From positions 269,331 through 333,330 of the forward strand of contig JBFMDX010000004.1 of assembly GCA_040753795.1 (NCBI GenBank): 64,000 nucleotides of DNA, given 5' to 3'. The position numbers were made by a program, and so were the translations under genes. The DNA comes from Thermodesulfobacteriota bacterium (GTDB lineage: Bacteria > Desulfobacterota > Desulfobacteria > Desulfobacterales > Desulfosudaceae). A model generated the notes under the pieces. That model was not told the DNA's origin. It was given only the letters and a program-made list of their open reading frames with translations, and ran no database searches. Positions 35,162 through 45,021 of the stretch are shown here, one piece after another (the first letter of the stretch is position 1; each line of letters opens with the position of its first letter).

Positions 35162-36217
35162 ATGCTGTTTAAGAAAAAAGATCATCTGGTAGGACTGGAC
35201 ATCGGCTCCAGCGTATTAAAGGCGGCGGAAGTGGCGGTGACCTCATCGGGCAGAAAGCTGATGCGCTTCGGCTCCATTGAATTGCCTCCTGATGCCATTG
35301 TCGAGGAGGGAATCAAGTCCCCGGAAACCGTAGCGGAAACCATTAAAGAACTGCTGTCCCTTTATAACATAAAAGAGGACCGGGTGGCGGTTTCCATCGG
35401 CGGATATTCGGTCATCGTCAAGAAGATCAACGTCACCTCCATGCCCGAGGAACAGCTTCAGGAGGTCATTTCCGCAGAAGCGGAGCAATATATCCCCTTT
35501 GATATAAATAATGTCAATCTGGATTTTCAGATTCTCGGGGATAATGAGCAGAACCCCAGCCAGATGGACGTCCTTCTCGTGGCGGCGAAAAAAGAGACGG
35601 TTAACGATTATTTAAACGTCCTGGAAATGGCCGGCCTGACCCCGGTAGTCGTTGATGTGGACGCCTTTGCCCTGCAGAACATTTATGAAGTCAATTATGA
35701 AACAGGTGACAACTGCGTCGCGCTGATCGATATCGGGGCCATGAAAACCTCGTTGAACATTTTGCGGGGCACCACCTCCGTTTTCATGAGGGATGTTTCT
35801 TTCGGCTGCAAACAGATCAATCATGATTTAATGAAACGGCTGGGCTGCACGTTTGAAGAGGCCGAAGAACTCAAGTTGAGCGATAAGCAGGAAAAGATTC
35901 CGGCCGAAGACTTGAACCATATTATTTCTTCGGTGATAAACGACTGGATTACGGAAATTCGTCGGGCCATGGACTTTTTCTACGCCACCTATTCCGAACA
36001 GGATATTAAAACCATATATTTGAGCGGCGGCGGGGCCAATATCAAGGAATTCAGGCAGCTGCTGGCATCTCAGGCGTCTTCTCAAGTAGAAGTGATGGAT
36101 CCGTTCAAGGCCTTTCAGCTAAAAGACAGCCAGTTTGATATGGCATACATAAAACAAATGGCCCCCCAGGCGGCAATATGTCTGGGAACTGCAATTAGAA
36201 GGATCGGCGATAAATGA
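35162..36217 (+). CDS. pilM: Type IV pilus biogenesis protein PilM
   Basis: 351 residues from the ATG at 35162 (MLFKKKDHLVGLDIGSS), with GAGGA just upstream; the frame is open further upstream inside the regulator gene, but that part is not coding. It has the actin-like ATPase fold: phosphate-1 loop GLDIGSSVLKA (about 10-20), phosphate-2 loop ALIDIGAMKTSL, and the adenosine motif YLSGGGANIKEF. PilM is a cytoplasmic protein that binds the N-terminal tail of PilN and connects the pilus motor to the PilNOP alignment complex. The stop overlaps the start of pilN by 4 bases (ATGA). Confidence 0.94.
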   Translation: MLFKKKDHLVGLDIGSSVLKAAEVAVTSSGRKLMRFGSIELPPDAIVEEGIKSPETVAETIKELLSLYNIKEDRVAVSIGGYSVIVKKINVTSMPEEQLQEVISAEAEQYIPFDINNVNLDFQILGDNEQNPSQMDVLLVAAKKETVNDYLNVLEMAGLTPVVVDVDAFALQNIYEVNYETGDNCVALIDIGAMKTSLNILRGTTSVFMRDVSFGCKQINHDLMKRLGCTFEEAEELKLSDKQEKIPAEDLNHIISSVINDWITEIRRAMDFFYATYSEQDIKTIYLSGGGANIKEFRQLLASQASSQVEVMDPFKAFQLKDSQFDMAYIKQMAPQAAICLGTAIRRIGDK

Positions 36218-36756
36218 TTAAAACCAACCTTCTCCCCTATCGTGCGGCAAGGAAAAAAGAGAATATTCGAAGGCAGTTGTCTGTTTTCGTGCTGTTCTTT
36301 GTTTTTGTCGCGGTGGCGCTGTCATTTTATCATTTCCATTTGGCTTCCAGTCTTTCCCATTTGAGTGACCGCCTTGCCGTAAAAGAAAAGGAACTCAAGG
36401 AATACCAGGATAAAGTCCAGGAAGTGGACAAGATCAAAGCCCAGCTGGCCGTCCTTGAGCAGAAGCTGAAGGTCATGGAGCAGCTGAAAAAGGACAGAAA
36501 GGATGCCGTCGATCTGATGAACGCGCTGATGGATTTAACCGTCAAGGAAAATATGTGGATTACCAGCGTCAGCGAGAAGGGCGGAGGCATCAGCATTGAC
36601 GGGATCGCGATTGATAACAGGACGGTGGCCGTATTTATGTCGCGGATTGAAAAAAGCACCTTTTTTTCAGGCGTGGTCCTGAAGGACTTGGTGGCAGTTG
36701 ATCAATCCGGGTTAAAATTAAAGAAGTTTTCTCTGCAGTGTTCCAAGTCGGCATAA
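36214..36756 (+). CDS. pilN: Type IV pilus assembly protein PilN
   Basis: 180 residues. The N-terminal MIKTNLLPYR is the conserved INLLPYR motif that docks into PilM. A single membrane helix follows (about 25-45), then a coiled coil (about 52-95) and a ferredoxin-like periplasmic domain. It pairs with PilO in the inner membrane. The gene overlaps pilM by 4 bases and lies 17 bases before pilO. Confidence 0.93.
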   Translation: MIKTNLLPYRAARKKENIRRQLSVFVLFFVFVAVALSFYHFHLASSLSHLSDRLAVKEKELKEYQDKVQEVDKIKAQLAVLEQKLKVMEQLKKDRKDAVDLMNALMDLTVKENMWITSVSEKGGGISIDGIAIDNRTVAVFMSRIEKSTFFSGVVLKDLVAVDQSGLKLKKFSLQCSKSA

Positions 36757-36773
36757 TATATTAGGAAAGCCCA

Positions 36774-37529
36774 ATGAAAAAAAACCTTGAAGCCTACAGC
36801 TCAAAAATGCAGCCCCTGTTTGAACAGCTGGGGAAACTCACCAAGTTGCAGCGGACCCTGATCGGCATTGTAATTTTTGCGCTTTTAATAGCCGGGTTCG
36901 TTTTTCTATCCATAAAGCCGTTGTATGAAAAAATTGCCGTTGTTGAGAAAAAAATCAGCGATACGGAAAAGCTGCTCCTTGAGGCCAAACAGAAAGCAGC
37001 CGCTCTGGAAGGTTTGAAAGAAGACTGGGCGAAAAAGCAGGAAGAGTTTCAGGTGGTAATGAACGCCCTGCCGGATAAGCAGGAAATTCCTACGCTCCTG
37101 GGAGACATATCGGCGGCCGGCCGCAATACCGGTCTTTTGTTTAACCGGTTTGCGCCTCAGGGAGAGATTTTCCGTGATTTTTACGCAGAAATACCGGTTG
37201 CCATTTCCATAAGCGGCACCTACGATCGTTTGCGATCATTCTTTGGCAAGGTCTCCGAAATGTCGCGCGTGGTAAACATAAAGAATATCAATATGTCGCT
37301 GTCAACCAAGGGCGGCGGTGGCGGTAAAAAAGGTGCGGTTGCTACAACCACCCCCGGGCTGATCAATGTTGAGTGTACGGCCGCGACATACCGGTTCCTT
37401 TCAGAGGCCGAAAAGGCAAAAACAGCCGATACGGGAAAGAAGGGCGGTAAGGGCAAAAAAGACAAAGACAAAGATAAAGACAAGGAAAACAAGGCTGAAT
37501 CAAAGGAAAAGACTGAAGAGAAGAAATAA
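36774..37529 (+). CDS. pilO: Type IV pilus assembly protein PilO with a lysine-rich C-terminal tail
   Basis: 251 residues: a short cytoplasmic start, a membrane helix at about 28-47, a coiled coil (about 50-95) and a periplasmic ferredoxin-like domain to about 215. The C-terminus is an extended Lys/Asp/Glu tail of about 35 residues made of KDKDK-type repeats, not usual for PilO. PilO forms a heterodimer with PilN that spaces the inner membrane from PilP/PilQ. It is 2 bases from pilP, so the two are tightly coupled. Confidence 0.9.
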   Translation: MKKNLEAYSSKMQPLFEQLGKLTKLQRTLIGIVIFALLIAGFVFLSIKPLYEKIAVVEKKISDTEKLLLEAKQKAAALEGLKEDWAKKQEEFQVVMNALPDKQEIPTLLGDISAAGRNTGLLFNRFAPQGEIFRDFYAEIPVAISISGTYDRLRSFFGKVSEMSRVVNIKNINMSLSTKGGGGGKKGAVATTTPGLINVECTAATYRFLSEAEKAKTADTGKKGGKGKKDKDKDKDKENKAESKEKTEEKK

Positions 37530-37531
37530 TT

Positions 37532-38500
37532 ATGAGCCAGATGAAAAGTTTCCGTAAATTTAGCGCAGGTGTTTTCTTGGGCTGTGTGGCGTGCCTTCTT
37601 GTTTTCGGGTGCGGCGGCAAGGGGAAAACCGACACTTCTGAAAACAAGAAACAGACAAAGGAAGTCGTCCGGAAAATTCCGGGAGCGGCGCCTCAACAAG
37701 AAACCGCAGCGGACAAGAAGCCGCAGGACAAACCCCGTTCCGAGGCACCCGCCGCTGTTCCGGCATCATCGGGAAAAGCAGAGATCCCAGAAGGTGTCAA
37801 GCAACAGCCGCAATCGGAACCAGCGCCGGTCGACGGCGGGCAGGCTTCCACGCCGGAGCCCCTGTTATCTGAAGAAAAGAAGGCAGAGATGGAAGCCGTT
37901 ACCCGGGAAGCCGGAGACATAAAGCAGCAGGAACCGGCAATCCCTGGAGAAAAGCCTAAGACCGCACCTTCGGATTTGGTTGTGGCCGAAAGCCGGGATC
38001 CTGTGCAATCAGCACCGGAAGGCCTGGCGGAAACAGATCAGCCCGCACCGCCTGTCATTGATCTGGGGGTGAAAGAGGGCGCCGAAGGCGGTTCGGAAGA
38101 CAGCAATCTTCTGGGATACGACCAGGAGGGCACGGGAACGGGCGGTGAAGAAGAAGGCAGTGACACATTCAACCCCTTTGCCCCGTTGTTTCAAAAAGAA
38201 AAAACCGGAGTGGCGATGACGACAAGCCCGGACCGGCAGCAGCGAAAATTCATAACGGAACTGGAGAAAATCGATATCGGCCAGCTGACGCTGGAAGGCA
38301 TTATTCAGGCGCAGACCGGCAACCGGGCGATTGTAACCGATGCCAGCGGCAAAGGATACGTGGTCAAAGAAGGCACCTATATCGGATTGAATTCAGGTAC
38401 GGTTGAAAAGATAGAATCAGACAGGATTGTTATCGCGGAGAATATCGGAACGCGACAATCGAAGACGGTATTAAAACTTCAGAAACCGGCTGGAGACTAG
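37532..38500 (+). CDS. pilP: Type IV pilus assembly lipoprotein PilP, with a long Pro/Glu-rich linker
   Basis: 322 residues against about 175 in classical PilP. A lipoprotein signal ends in LLVFGCGGKG (lipobox FGC at about 24-27). A disordered Pro/Glu/Ala-rich linker follows (about 30-215), then a C-terminal beta domain (about 235-322) with LTLEGIIQAQTGNRAIV, the PilP core that contacts the PilQ N0 domain. It links PilNO to the secretin. It has the expected pil operon position, 2 bases before pilQ. Confidence 0.87.
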   Translation: MSQMKSFRKFSAGVFLGCVACLLVFGCGGKGKTDTSENKKQTKEVVRKIPGAAPQQETAADKKPQDKPRSEAPAAVPASSGKAEIPEGVKQQPQSEPAPVDGGQASTPEPLLSEEKKAEMEAVTREAGDIKQQEPAIPGEKPKTAPSDLVVAESRDPVQSAPEGLAETDQPAPPVIDLGVKEGAEGGSEDSNLLGYDQEGTGTGGEEEGSDTFNPFAPLFQKEKTGVAMTTSPDRQQRKFITELEKIDIGQLTLEGIIQAQTGNRAIVTDASGKGYVVKEGTYIGLNSGTVEKIESDRIVIAENIGTRQSKTVLKLQKPAGD

Positions 38501-38502
38501 AT

Positions 38503-41442
38503 ATGATAACAAAATCAGCAAAAAAATGGAAGTTAAGAGCAGTCGTATGTTTTCTGGGAATTTTCCTTGCGGCGCTGGGCATGTATGGATGCGCAACCAC
38601 GGAAACCGTGCCGTCGTCAACGGAGACGGGGGAAGCGGCAACCGGGCGGGAAGCGCCCGCCGGCGGTAACCTGATTACCGGTATCAGCATCGAAGAGACC
38701 GCTGATGCGATTGTCATTTCCATCCAGGCCAATCATCCCATTGATTATACCCTGGCGGAGCCGCCTCTTCAGCAGGCCAAGGTTCTTTATTTCCCTGATT
38801 CAGGTCTTTCCCTGTCTTCCTCCGAATATCCGGTTGATAATGAAGTCATTGGCAGTGTTCAGGCGATTGAACTGGTGAAAGGTGGGCCATCGAAAATAGT
38901 CGTGCCGATCAAAAATCCGGGAGCCGCCTGTGAAGCGCGCCGTGGAGACGATGAGACTTCCTTGCAGCTGGTTTTTCCCAGGGTAGCCGAAGGACAGGCC
39001 GCTGCTGCGAAAAATACGGCCCAGGATACCGTCACCGAAGAAGAATCTCCGCCTGTATTGGATGAAGAAGCCGCCCCTTCCGTTGAAGAAGCGACTCCGG
39101 TGCCAACCGGCGCGGCAGCAACCCGCCTGGAAAAGGTGGATGTGACAGAGGAAGCGGGTCAGGTTACGGTTCGGATGAAAGCCGACGGAACCATCAAAAA
39201 TTATAAGCGTTTTACGCTGACTGGCCCGCCTCGGATTGTGGTGGACCTGGTCGGATTAACCAGTTCCGCCAAAAAAGAGCAGCGTCTGCTTGTCAAGTCG
39301 GATATCGTTCAGCAGGTCCGCTATTTAGGCCATGAGGGCTATGTGCGAGTGGTTATAGACGCCAAGCCGGCTTATTTGAAGGATTACAAGGTCGTTCCGG
39401 TGGCCGATGGGCTGATGGTTTATGTCGGTAATTCGGCGAAAGTAGCCCAGGCCCCGGTGGAACAGGATCGCCCGGCCCAGGTTAAAACCGAAGAGACCGC
39501 CGCCGTCGCTCCTTCGTCCGGTTCCGCTGAAGAAGCGGCCTCGCCGGCGATAACGGAAGAGGAAACTCCGGCGCCGGTTGCGGCGGAAGAAGAATCGGCA
39601 CCGCCAGTCGCGGCCAAGGCGGCCAGTGTTTCCTCCGAGTCATACGGTCGGACGGCCCTGGTAAACCGCATTGACTTTATTGATGAGCAGGGTAAATCCA
39701 CCGTCAGCATCGGTACGACCCGGCCGGTTGAATTTGAGCTGACCAGAACCGGAGCCAACAAGGTCCGGCTGACGCTTCAGGGTGCTGATATCCTCAGCTT
39801 CCGGCAGCGGCCGCTCATCACCACCCGTTTTGACAGTGCCATTAATTCCATTATGCCATTGCAGACGCCGGCCATGAAAGCCAAGGGCATTTCGGTGCTG
39901 GACATCAACTTGAGAGAAGAGGTCGGCTATAAAACGGAACAGCAGGGGAATATGATCCTGGTTCATTTTGACCGTTCTTCCGTGTCGGCCGACCCGGCAC
40001 AGAAAGTGGTCATTCCAACCGGTGAAACGGTTATTGCCGAAGAACCAAAATCGACCCCGGCAGCGGACACCGAAACCGGAGCGGACCGGAAGGAGATGAC
40101 GGCTTCGGAATCGGCAGCGGCGGAAGAGCCGGAAATCGCGGCCGAACCTGAAGTCGTCGTGGAAGAGGAATCGACGGTCGCGGCGGAGGAGGCACCGGCA
40201 ACGATGCCCGGCAGGAAAAAGGTATACACCGGTGAACCCATTGCCCTGGAGTTTTACAAGACCGACATCCGCAACGTGATTCGCATTTTAAAAGATGTCA
40301 GCGGTAAAAACTTTGCCATTGACGAAGGGGTCATGGGCAGCGTTACATTGAGCTTCGTCAATCCGGTTCCATGGGACCAGGTCCTGGATTTGATCCTGGA
40401 AATGAACAACCTGGGCATGATGGAACACGACGGGATCGTTCGCATTTCCACCAAGGAGACCATTTTAAAACAAAAGGAAGCCGAACGGGCCGCCATGGCC
40501 GCCGAGCAGGAGTTGAAAACAACCCAGGAGCAACTGGCTCCCCTGGTTACCGAATATTTCCCCATCAGTTACGCGAATGCCTCCCAGGATATTCTGCCGC
40601 ATATTACCGATATTCTGACACCGGAAAAGGGGCATGCCAAGGTGGATGAGCGGACCAACCAGTTGATTATGACGGATATCCAGGAAAAATTGGATATGGC
40701 CCGGCAAATCATCAAGGAAATCGATAAGGTTACGCCCCAGGTGATGATCAACGCCCGGATCGTGGAAACCAGCACCACCTTCTCACGTGAATTCGGCGTG
40801 GAATGGGGCATGGAAAATACCCCCGGGACCTATGAAAGCGATCTGGGCGGCATATATAATTATGGTGTGTCCATGAACAACCCGGCCGCCGCCGCCTCCA
40901 ATATTCTGGGATTTAATTTTACCCGGATCACCGGCACACCGTTTTCTCTGGGCGCCTGGCTTTCCCTTATGGAAACAGTCGGGCAGGTCAAAATTATCTC
41001 CAGCCCCCGGGTTGTTACGCTGAACAAAAAGAAGGCCACCATATCCCAGGGCCAGGAAATTCCCTATACCACGGTTGATGAGGGTGAAGCCGATACGGAA
41101 TTCAAAGATGCCGATCTTAAACTTGAGGTCACCCCGCAGGTGACGCCGGACAACCGGATATCCATGAATATTCATATTGAGGAAAAAGAAGTCGGGGAAC
41201 AGGGATCGTTTGACGAGCCGCCGCTGAACACCAAGGAGGCCACCACCGAACTGCTGGTCAATGACGGCGATACCATTGTTATCGGCGGTATCATCCAGTC
41301 CACGGAAAAAGAAGGGGAAAGCGGCGTTCCGTATCTTTCCAAAATTCCGTTGCTGGGTTTTCTTTTTAAACATCAGTCCCGGTCCAGCGAGAATTCGGAG
41401 CTGCTGATTTTTATCACCCCGACCATTATCCGGCTGGAATGA
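38503..41442 (+). CDS. pilQ: Type IV pilus secretin PilQ with multiple AMIN domains
   Basis: 979 residues. The N-terminal signal carries a possible lipobox (MYGC). Three AMIN-type peptidoglycan-binding regions lie at about 50-150, 205-315 and 375-490, separated by Glu/Ala/Pro-rich linkers. The EPIALEFYKTDIRNVIRIL segment begins the secretin N0/STN region, and the N1 domain and secretin barrel follow, ending GGIIQSTEKEGESGVPYLSKIPLLG and LLIFITPTIIRLE, the classical secretin signature. It forms the outer-membrane gate for the pilus. It closes the pilMNOPQ run. Confidence 0.94.
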   Translation: MITKSAKKWKLRAVVCFLGIFLAALGMYGCATTETVPSSTETGEAATGREAPAGGNLITGISIEETADAIVISIQANHPIDYTLAEPPLQQAKVLYFPDSGLSLSSSEYPVDNEVIGSVQAIELVKGGPSKIVVPIKNPGAACEARRGDDETSLQLVFPRVAEGQAAAAKNTAQDTVTEEESPPVLDEEAAPSVEEATPVPTGAAATRLEKVDVTEEAGQVTVRMKADGTIKNYKRFTLTGPPRIVVDLVGLTSSAKKEQRLLVKSDIVQQVRYLGHEGYVRVVIDAKPAYLKDYKVVPVADGLMVYVGNSAKVAQAPVEQDRPAQVKTEETAAVAPSSGSAEEAASPAITEEETPAPVAAEEESAPPVAAKAASVSSESYGRTALVNRIDFIDEQGKSTVSIGTTRPVEFELTRTGANKVRLTLQGADILSFRQRPLITTRFDSAINSIMPLQTPAMKAKGISVLDINLREEVGYKTEQQGNMILVHFDRSSVSADPAQKVVIPTGETVIAEEPKSTPAADTETGADRKEMTASESAAAEEPEIAAEPEVVVEEESTVAAEEAPATMPGRKKVYTGEPIALEFYKTDIRNVIRILKDVSGKNFAIDEGVMGSVTLSFVNPVPWDQVLDLILEMNNLGMMEHDGIVRISTKETILKQKEAERAAMAAEQELKTTQEQLAPLVTEYFPISYANASQDILPHITDILTPEKGHAKVDERTNQLIMTDIQEKLDMARQIIKEIDKVTPQVMINARIVETSTTFSREFGVEWGMENTPGTYESDLGGIYNYGVSMNNPAAAASNILGFNFTRITGTPFSLGAWLSLMETVGQVKIISSPRVVTLNKKKATISQGQEIPYTTVDEGEADTEFKDADLKLEVTPQVTPDNRISMNIHIEEKEVGEQGSFDEPPLNTKEATTELLVNDGDTIVIGGIIQSTEKEGESGVPYLSKIPLLGFLFKHQSRSSENSELLIFITPTIIRLE

Positions 41443-41543
41443 TGACGGGTAAGGATGAAAGCAAACAGGTTCAATAAAATACACGCTAACACCATACAGG
41501 TTATGTTAATGCCGTGTCAGGCCAAGTAAGAGAGGACATTCGT

Positions 41544-44500
41544 ATGATGAAGAAATCAAAACACTGGTTATGGACAGTAATGATTTTGCTTTTGGTGGCG
41601 CTGCTGGGTGCGGGCTGCAGCGGCGACAGCGGCGGGCCCAATGACACGGATGACGGCGGCGTAGCCGGGACCCCGGCCAAGATAACCCTCTGGGTCAGCA
41701 ATACGACGCTTGCGTCTAACTCCACGGTAACGCTTACAGCTACAGTAAAAGATAAAAAAGGGAAACCAGTAGCCGATGGGACGACAGTTCACCTTAATGA
41801 GTCAGGCGAAGGTGATGTGACAATTGAGCCAAGTAGTTTTCAAAATACGATAGATGGGGTGGCAACCTTTATTTTGTCGGCATATGGTGAATCATGGGCT
41901 GCAGGCCTGGTTCATATTGTTGCCGATTGTGAAGGTGTTTTGGCCACGGTAGATATTACTGTGGTCAATACGGCCCCACAGGTAACCGTAACAGCTGAAG
42001 AAACAGAAGTTGTTGTTGGAAGCGTTACAACTATAACCGCCACGGTCACAGACAGCAACGGCGTGCCGGTGGCGGATGGAACATATGTTTCTTTTGAACT
42101 GGTAGGAACAGACTCCTGGGCTGTCGGATCGTTGAGTGATACATGGGATGTTCAGACGAGTAACGGTATCGCAACGACTTTTTTTACAGCAGAAGGAGAT
42201 GGTACGGTCGAGATAGTGGCTACCTGCGGAGCGGGTACCGGGCGGCTGACCATGACTGTTGGAGAGGGGAATGTACCGACCCCGACCACGCCGGCCAGCA
42301 TAACGTTAAGTGCCAGCTCCACCGCAGTAGGTGCCGGCGGGCAATCTACCATAACGGCTATTGTAAGAGACAGCAGCGGCCTGGCGGTAAGTGATGGCAA
42401 TCCCGTCAGCTTTACGACAAGTTCCGGCACGATCAGTCCCACCACCGCGGTTACCGTCGGCGGCCGGGTTACCACCACGTTTACCGGCGGAAATACCTAT
42501 GGCCAGGCGACCATAACGGCTACTTCCGGCACTGCCACCGCCACGCTTGTAATCAATGTGACGGCCGATGTCGGATACCTGACCATCGCCACCTCACAGA
42601 CATCGGTAAAAACCAACAACCAGGACAGCGCCACCATAACCGCCACTGCCCTTGATGAAAACCGGGCGGCGATGGTCGGGGTTCCCGTCACCTTCTCCGC
42701 TTCCGCCGGTCAGATCAGCGCCGCAACAGTTTTAACGGATGAAAACGGGCAGGCGGCAATTGAGTTTACTTCCGGCGCTTATGACAAGACCAACCAGACG
42801 GTAACCATAACCGCTACCGCGCCGCCCAATCTGACGGCCACGATTCCCGTGCAGTTGAACGGGACAAAGATTCTTCTGACGATAAACAGCACCGCCCTTC
42901 AGGGATTGCCAGTTCCCTCCAGCGCCACCCTGACGGTGACGGTTCAGGATGCCGGGGGTGTCGGTATTTTTGGCGCGCAGGTGGTGATTAACCAGTCCAG
43001 TACCGGCAGCGCCAGCGTCCTTTTAAAGATGGCCGGGACTGCGGGAACCGGCACCGCCACCCTGACCGGGACCACCGATGTGAACGGCAAGTTTACAGTT
43101 ACGGTCACGGGTAATAATCCCGGCCCCGAACCGGTCACGCTGGCCGTAACGTCCCTGGGCGCTGAAGCGACTCAAAATGTTACTGTCAGCGGTCAGGCCT
43201 TTGAATTTTTATCAAAAAGCAACACCGTTGCCGGGCCGAACAATGTGTTCGCCTTTAATGATCTTAATCCCGACACCATCACCCGGGCTGATGTGGGCGG
43301 ATCGTTTGTGACCGACGGTTTTGCCGCGGGTAATGTGATTTATGTAACCGGCGCCGCTAACCCGGCGAACAACGGGGTTTTTGACGTGACCACTGTCACC
43401 GCGACCACCCTGACCCTGGCGGCCACCGTCGCCCTGACCAATGAACCGGCAGGGGCGGTTGTCACCATCACCAAACTGGTTTCGGCTGACACCACCATTG
43501 GCGCCAACACCAGCAGTACGGTCGACCTGTGGGTACGCAGCCCGGGCGGAAACAACGTGAAGATTTCCACCTCCGCCGGATCACTGACAAGCCTCACGGC
43601 CGTTAGCGGCAACAACAGCACGGTCCTGACCGCCAGCCCGGATCCCGTGACAAATGTAGTCGCGTTTACACTGGCGACCCCGGCGTTCCCGTGTGTCGCC
43701 ATCTTAAACGCCGAAGACGCAACGGACAGCTCGATCAACGATTCCCTGCAGGTCGCGATCGCGGCTCCATCCAGTGGAGCCCTCAATGTGACCATCCAGG
43801 CCTTGCCGACGGTCATCGCGCCCAGTTCCGGTACAGTCAGTTCCGTGTCCAATCTGTCCATTAAAGTGACCAACGCGGCCAACCAGGTGGTCAGCGGCGC
43901 CCCGGTCCGCTTGACGCTTGTCAACACCACCGGCAGCGGCGAGTATATCAATCCGGCGCTGATTTATTCGGACGCGTTCGGCCAGGCCTCGGCAACATTT
44001 TACGCCGGCAGCCTGCCTTCGGATTCAAACGGCGTGTTGTGCGTTGCCAAGCTCCTGGATGCGAATAACGCCGCCCCATGGGTTCCGGCTGAGACCCGTC
44101 CCCAGGCCAACTGCTTTGCCTTCACCAGCCTTGGCAAGACCATAACGCGGGCTTTCGGGGACTTTGCCGCCGATGGTTTTGCGGTCGGAGACCGGATTCT
44201 GGTGACCGGATCCCAGTTCAATGACTGGGTGTATAAAATAGGCGTCGTCGCCCCGGCGACTTTGACTCTGGTTGATGACGTCCAGATCAAGGGAGACCAG
44301 TTGACGGATGAGGGCCTTTCCGCCAACTTCATTAATATCGAAAAGGTGGATGCGGCCCAGGTGGTGGTCGGCGGTTCGGCCAGTTCAGTATCCATCGGCG
44401 GGCCGACCAAGCTGGAAGAATACAACTTGAGCACCTACAAAAGCGCCATGTCGGTTCTGGTGTCTGATTCCAACGGCAACCCGGTGGCTGGCGCGACCGT

Positions 44501-44933
44501 TAATTTAAGTGTCTGGCCGTTGGGATACTATACGGGTTGGATTGATGGCGGGTGGCAACTGTGCTGTTTCAATTATTATCCCAACGAAGACATAAACCGG
44601 AACGAAGTACTGGATCCCGGCGAGGATGTGGGCCTGTTCCCCGGACAGAACAATGGCGTTTTAGACCCGGCCAAAGCCACCGCCGGTACGGTGCCTGCGT
44701 TTGTCGTTACCGACGAGTATGGGGTAGCCGAATTCAATTTTGTTCAGCAGAAATTATACTCATGCTGGACAAAAGTGGAGGTTCGGGCCTCGGTGGTTGT
44801 TTATGGTACGGAAGCCATCGGAATATTACGATATGGTCCGGGTTATATGGTAGTCGACGAAGACAGTTTGGACCCATCGCCTTGGGATAGCAATTGTTTG
44901 GATCCTTTCCTGGTGCCATGGCCTTGTCCGTAA
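41544..44933 (+). CDS. Large Ig-like repeat (Big_1-type) lipoprotein, probable surface adhesin
   Basis: About 1129 residues from the ATG at 41544 (an upstream in-frame GTG is less likely). A lipoprotein signal ends LLGAGCSGDS. Tandem Ig-like domains of roughly 90-100 residues follow, with recurring V-x-x-G-x-x-V-x-F/L blocks typical of invasin/intimin-type Big_1 domains (about 30-550, and again about 770-840). Two copies of a different module (with TITRADVGGSFVTDGFAAGN and TITRAFGDFAADGFAVGD) lie at about 560-650 and 870-950. Near the C-terminus a Ca-binding-like DINRNEVLDPGED occurs. Its place after pilQ suggests a pilus-linked or adhesive surface protein. The first 500 bases are less GC-rich than the rest. 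Confidence 0.82.
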   Translation: MMKKSKHWLWTVMILLLVALLGAGCSGDSGGPNDTDDGGVAGTPAKITLWVSNTTLASNSTVTLTATVKDKKGKPVADGTTVHLNESGEGDVTIEPSSFQNTIDGVATFILSAYGESWAAGLVHIVADCEGVLATVDITVVNTAPQVTVTAEETEVVVGSVTTITATVTDSNGVPVADGTYVSFELVGTDSWAVGSLSDTWDVQTSNGIATTFFTAEGDGTVEIVATCGAGTGRLTMTVGEGNVPTPTTPASITLSASSTAVGAGGQSTITAIVRDSSGLAVSDGNPVSFTTSSGTISPTTAVTVGGRVTTTFTGGNTYGQATITATSGTATATLVINVTADVGYLTIATSQTSVKTNNQDSATITATALDENRAAMVGVPVTFSASAGQISAATVLTDENGQAAIEFTSGAYDKTNQTVTITATAPPNLTATIPVQLNGTKILLTINSTALQGLPVPSSATLTVTVQDAGGVGIFGAQVVINQSSTGSASVLLKMAGTAGTGTATLTGTTDVNGKFTVTVTGNNPGPEPVTLAVTSLGAEATQNVTVSGQAFEFLSKSNTVAGPNNVFAFNDLNPDTITRADVGGSFVTDGFAAGNVIYVTGAANPANNGVFDVTTVTATTLTLAATVALTNEPAGAVVTITKLVSADTTIGANTSSTVDLWVRSPGGNNVKISTSAGSLTSLTAVSGNNSTVLTASPDPVTNVVAFTLATPAFPCVAILNAEDATDSSINDSLQVAIAAPSSGALNVTIQALPTVIAPSSGTVSSVSNLSIKVTNAANQVVSGAPVRLTLVNTTGSGEYINPALIYSDAFGQASATFYAGSLPSDSNGVLCVAKLLDANNAAPWVPAETRPQANCFAFTSLGKTITRAFGDFAADGFAVGDRILVTGSQFNDWVYKIGVVAPATLTLVDDVQIKGDQLTDEGLSANFINIEKVDAAQVVVGGSASSVSIGGPTKLEEYNLSTYKSAMSVLVSDSNGNPVAGATVNLSVWPLGYYTGWIDGGWQLCCFNYYPNEDINRNEVLDPGEDVGLFPGQNNGVLDPAKATAGTVPAFVVTDEYGVAEFNFVQQKLYSCWTKVEVRASVVVYGTEAIGILRYGPGYMVVDEDSLDPSPWDSNCLDPFLVPWPCP

Positions 44934-44962
44934 TTAACCGATAGAAGAACACACAATAAACA

Positions 44963-44994
44963 AAAAAGAGCGGCCGGAAACGGCCGCTCTTTTT
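44963..44994 (+). terminator. Intrinsic terminator after the Ig-like lipoprotein
   Basis: GAGCGGCCG (44968-44976) pairs with CGGCCGCTC (44981-44989) around a GAAA tetraloop, with A's before and a T tract after. Closes the pil-associated transcript. Confidence 0.88.
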
Positions 44995-45021
44995 ATGTTT
45001 GTGACTCATCTTCTCTTCGTC

